A stretch of 8,028 nucleotides of DNA, from NCBI GenBank assembly GCA_036745245.1, contig DAIOGN010000136.1:1-8028 (forward strand), given 5' to 3'. Origin of the DNA: DAIOGN01 sp036745245 (GTDB taxonomy: Bacteria; Zixibacteria; MSB-5A5; JAUVRN01). Shown here one piece after another: positions 6,722 to 8,028 of this stretch (position 1 is its first letter; every line of letters starts with the position of its first letter). Under the pieces are notes generated by a model. It saw only the letters and a program-made list of their open reading frames with translations, ran no database searches and was not told the DNA's origin. Made by a program: the position numbers and the translations under genes.

Positions 6722-6765
6722 CGATTGCATCCGAATGCGGGAAGGGCGTGTATAATGGGCAATCG
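6722..6765. repeat. Inverted repeat CGATTGC/GCAATCG flanking the YceI -10 box
   Basis: CGATTGC at 6722-6728 is mirrored exactly by GCAATCG at 6759-6765, bracketing the TATAAT box. A third related half-site, ATTGCC, lies at 6778-6783 and can pair with GGCAAT (6758-6763) as a 6-bp leader hairpin ending just before the ribosome binding site. This could be an operator or a leader structure; the repeat is short, so chance is not excluded. Confidence 0.35.
6751..6756 (+). promoter_or_regulatory. -10 box of the YceI-family gene promoter
   Basis: A perfect TATAAT lies 44 bases upstream of the ATG at 6800, predicting a start near 6763 and a leader of about 37 bases. No good -35 hexamer sits at 16-18 bases; TTGCAT (6725-6730) is a poor match with a 20-base spacer. 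The promoter may therefore need an activator or an alternative sigma factor, but it indicates that the gene has its own transcript despite following the UbiA gene on the same strand. Confidence 0.55.
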
Positions 6766-6784
6766 TGTACCCAGCATATTGCCT

Positions 6785-6792
6785 GAAGGAGG
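6785..6792 (+). promoter_or_regulatory. Strong ribosome binding site of the YceI-family gene
   Basis: GAAGGAGG is nearly the full anti-16S complement and lies 7 bases before the ATG at 6800. It selects this start over an in-frame upstream ATG at 6725, which would put extra polar residues before the signal peptide. Confidence 0.85.
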
Positions 6793-6799
6793 CCCCCTG

Positions 6800-7405
6800 A
6801 TGTACCGCAAGACCCTCACCCTCGCCCTGGCCCTCGGCCTGTGCGCGAGCCTGATCGCAGCTACGGCATCCGCCGCTACCACGACATACAATGTCGACAA
6901 CACCCACTCCAGCGTCACGTTCAAGATCCGCCACCTCGTGAGCAAGGTCGCGGGACGCTTCGACAAGGTCTCCGGCACCATCGTGGCCGACCGCGCGGAC
7001 CTCACCAAGTCCACCGTGGAGCTCACCATCGACGCGACCTCCATCGACACCGACAACGAGAATCGCGACGGTCACCTCAAGTCTCCCGACTTCTTCGACA
7101 CTGAGAAGTTCCCCACCATCACGTTCAAGAGCACCAAAGTGGAGAAGACAGGGGAGAACACCTACGGCGTCACGGGCGACTTTACCATGCGTGGCGTGAC
7201 CAAGTCGATGGTCATTCCGGTGACGGTACTCGGAATCTCCGACGGGGCCCAGGGCAGCATGGCCGGCTTCGAAACCACCTTTCCACTGAATCGCAAGGAG
7301 TTCGGCGTGGAGTGGAACAAAGCCCTCGATGCCGGCGGGTTCGTGCTGGGAGATGAGGTCGACGTGAACATCCTGCTCGAAGCCAGGGAGCCGAAGAAGG
7401 AATAG
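6800..7405 (+). CDS. YceI-family secreted (polyisoprenoid-binding-like) protein
   Basis: This 201-residue protein begins with a classical signal peptide: basic MYRK, a hydrophobic core of about residues 5-20, and likely cleavage after ASA (about residue 25). The mature part is a YceI-type lipocalin-like beta-barrel, with YNVDNTHSSVTFKIRHL (30-46), ENRDGHLKSPDFFD (87-100), FPTITFKST (104-112), GDFTMRGVTK (126-135) and NRKEFGVEWN (164-173), all in the usual order and at the usual length. Members of this fold have been found with a polyprenyl chain in the barrel, but the physiological role is not firmly known. Cys15 does not sit in a lipobox, so a soluble periplasmic protein is expected. It has its own -10 box and strong ribosome binding site and is followed by a hairpin terminator. 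Its closeness to a polyprenyl-phosphate enzyme is suggestive only. Confidence 0.93.
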   Translation: MYRKTLTLALALGLCASLIAATASAATTTYNVDNTHSSVTFKIRHLVSKVAGRFDKVSGTIVADRADLTKSTVELTIDATSIDTDNENRDGHLKSPDFFDTEKFPTITFKSTKVEKTGENTYGVTGDFTMRGVTKSMVIPVTVLGISDGAQGSMAGFETTFPLNRKEFGVEWNKALDAGGFVLGDEVDVNILLEAREPKKE

Positions 7406-7420
7406 TCGGCGTACACCGGG

Positions 7421-7437
7421 TGTCGAAGAATTCGACA
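7421..7437. repeat. Short perfect palindrome after the YceI-family gene
   Basis: TGTCGAAGAATTCGACA forms a 7-bp perfect stem with a 3-base loop (GAA), 15 bases after the YceI-family stop. It abuts the longer hairpin at 7437-7488. It could be part of the termination region, an mRNA 3'-end stabiliser or a protein-binding site. There is no T tract directly after it, so it is not a complete intrinsic terminator alone. Confidence 0.5.
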
Positions 7438-7488
7438 AGGGGGTCAGAACAGTTTTGCGGCTCGCCGAGAAACTGTCCTGGCCCCTTT
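7437..7488 (+). terminator. Long imperfect hairpin between convergent genes; REP-like palindrome and probable terminator
   Basis: An outer arm AAGGGGGTCAG (7437-7447) pairs with CTGGCCCCTTT (7478-7488) over 11 positions. After one A/C mismatch, ACAGTTT (7449-7455) pairs with AAACTGT (7470-7476), and an inner CGG/CCG closes a CTCG loop (7461-7464). The U-rich tail on the plus strand is short and interrupted (CTTTCTTC), so termination is likely but not textbook. Two outer pairs are G-T; these pair in plus-strand RNA but become A/C mismatches in minus-strand RNA, so the structure favours the YceI-family transcript. It ends two bases before the convergent gene's stop codon, so it probably separates both genes. 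The GGGGTCAG...CTGRCCCC form resembles REP-type palindromes. Confidence 0.65.
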
Positions 7489-7490
7489 CT

Positions 7491-8028
7491 TCATCGCCTC
7501 AACTTCACCTGCTTCGCCGCCACCGCGCCGGCCCCCAATAGCGCCGTGATCACCAGAAAGCGCCATGGCATGCCTGTGGCCACCGACTCCGCCGTGGCAC
7601 CCATGTAATCGAGCATGGGCACAGCGTTGAGCGGCCCGGCGTACCAGAGAATCAGGTAGAGAATCTCGAAAAGTTTTCCTGATCCCGACAGACTCCCCAG
7701 ACAAATCGCCAGGGTGGGAATGAACAGCGCTCCCACTAACCAGCCTCCCAGTCCGGCCAGATCTCCGGCGACCGCGAACCGAACCGCAATGCCGCTACCC
7801 GTGACCACCGCAATCAGAACGCCGGCCAGCCAGACGGCAGGCAGCTGGCGCCACACGGGCGCAGGCGCCGAATGCATGAACCCTTCGGTGCCGAACTGCC
7901 GCTCGCGCGTGCCCAAAGGCGACCACATGAGAATGGGCCAGATCCAGGCCATGGGGAAGATAAACGCCCGGACCGCGCTTTGCGGGGCGAACAGGCAGCC
8001 CAGAATCAATCCCAGGGCCACCAGGTAC
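7491..8028 (-). CDS. Multi-spanning membrane protein, C-terminal part (probable ABC-2-type permease), cut by window edge
   Basis: The frame is open from the right edge to a TGA at 7491-7493, about 178 residues; the true start lies beyond 8028, and a GTG at 8021 is probably only an internal Val. It shows about five hydrophobic stretches: near VALGLILGCLF, AFIFPMAWIWPILMW, LPAVWLAGVLIAVV, LGGWLVGALFIPTLAICLG and a final span before the basic tail KQVKLRR. The segment SPLGTRERQFGTEGFMHSAP looks like a cytoplasmic loop. LFEILYLILWYAGPLNAVPMLDYMG near the C-terminus (written in part: LILWYAGPLNAVP) resembles the end of large ABC-2-type permeases as I remember them. Transport substrate and partner ATPase are unknown because the gene is incomplete. 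It converges on the YceI-family gene and shares the hairpin. Confidence 0.6.
   Translation of the reverse strand, partial: YLVALGLILGCLFAPQSAVRAFIFPMAWIWPILMWSPLGTRERQFGTEGFMHSAPAPVWRQLPAVWLAGVLIAVVTGSGIAVRFAVAGDLAGLGGWLVGALFIPTLAICLGSLSGSGKLFEILYLILWYAGPLNAVPMLDYMGATAESVATGMPWRFLVITALLGAGAVAAKQVKLRR

Noticed and set aside
6694..6750. Terminator after the UbiA-family gene
   Set aside because: Only a 4-bp GCAT/ATGC stem is present, with no T tract, so read-through into the YceI-family gene remains possible.
6226..7438. Overlapping minus-strand frames (276 and 264 codons) opposite the UbiA and YceI genes
   Set aside because: Both are shadows of strongly supported genes; they show no start signals and no motifs.
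1..8028. tRNA, rRNA, CRISPR array, insertion sequence, toxin-antitoxin or phage-defence genes
   Set aside because: I read both strands for these and found no cloverleaf, spaced repeat array, transposase motif or defence domain; the window is explained by the EPS/exosortase genes and the two genes at the right end.

Overview
The window reads as chromosomal DNA from a Gram-negative, exopolysaccharide-producing bacterium with fairly high GC. The signs are an exosortase, an EpsI protein, a Wzz-type chain-length protein, a tyrosine autokinase and a FemAB-like acyltransferase, the usual partners in exosortase/EPS loci. The sequence alone does not settle the phylum; environmental proteobacterial, acidobacterial or related lineages would all fit. 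No tRNA, rRNA, CRISPR array, insertion sequence or integrase is visible, and no stretch over about 140 bases lacks a gene.

The left half (1-4167) is a minus-strand operon, read from about 4167 down to 1. It encodes a cytoplasmic BY-type tyrosine kinase, a FemAB/GNAT-like protein of the exosortase-associated type, a Wzz/GNVR-like polysaccharide co-polymerase without its own kinase domain, and the N-terminal part of an O-antigen ligase/polymerase-like membrane protein cut by the window edge. Kinase plus Wzz form a split chain-length control pair, and the last gene would polymerise or ligate the glycan.

A short divergent control region (4168-4306) holds a good sigma-70-like promoter for the minus operon. 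For the plus operon it holds a 10-bp direct repeat upstream of a -10-like element.

The plus-strand operon (4307-6693) is tightly packed: an exosortase with intact Cys/Arg/His catalytic positions, a separate overlapping EpsI protein, and a UbiA-family prenyltransferase of the decaprenyl-phosphate phosphoribosyltransferase type. Together they suggest a cell-surface system in which proteins are sorted by the exosortase while a polysaccharide is made, perhaps with a ribose- or arabinose-derived sugar carried on polyprenyl phosphate. No PEP-CTERM-type substrate and no glycosyltransferase lies in the window.

The right end (6694-8028) holds a separately expressed, secreted YceI-family protein with its own -10 box and a very strong ribosome binding site. 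A long imperfect hairpin follows that nearly fills the gap to a convergent gene. That gene is the C-terminal part of a multi-spanning membrane protein, probably an ABC-2-type permease. The hairpin resembles a REP-type palindrome and probably also acts as a terminator. I see no wholly novel system; the most distinctive points are the gene combination of the exosortase operon and the hairpin.
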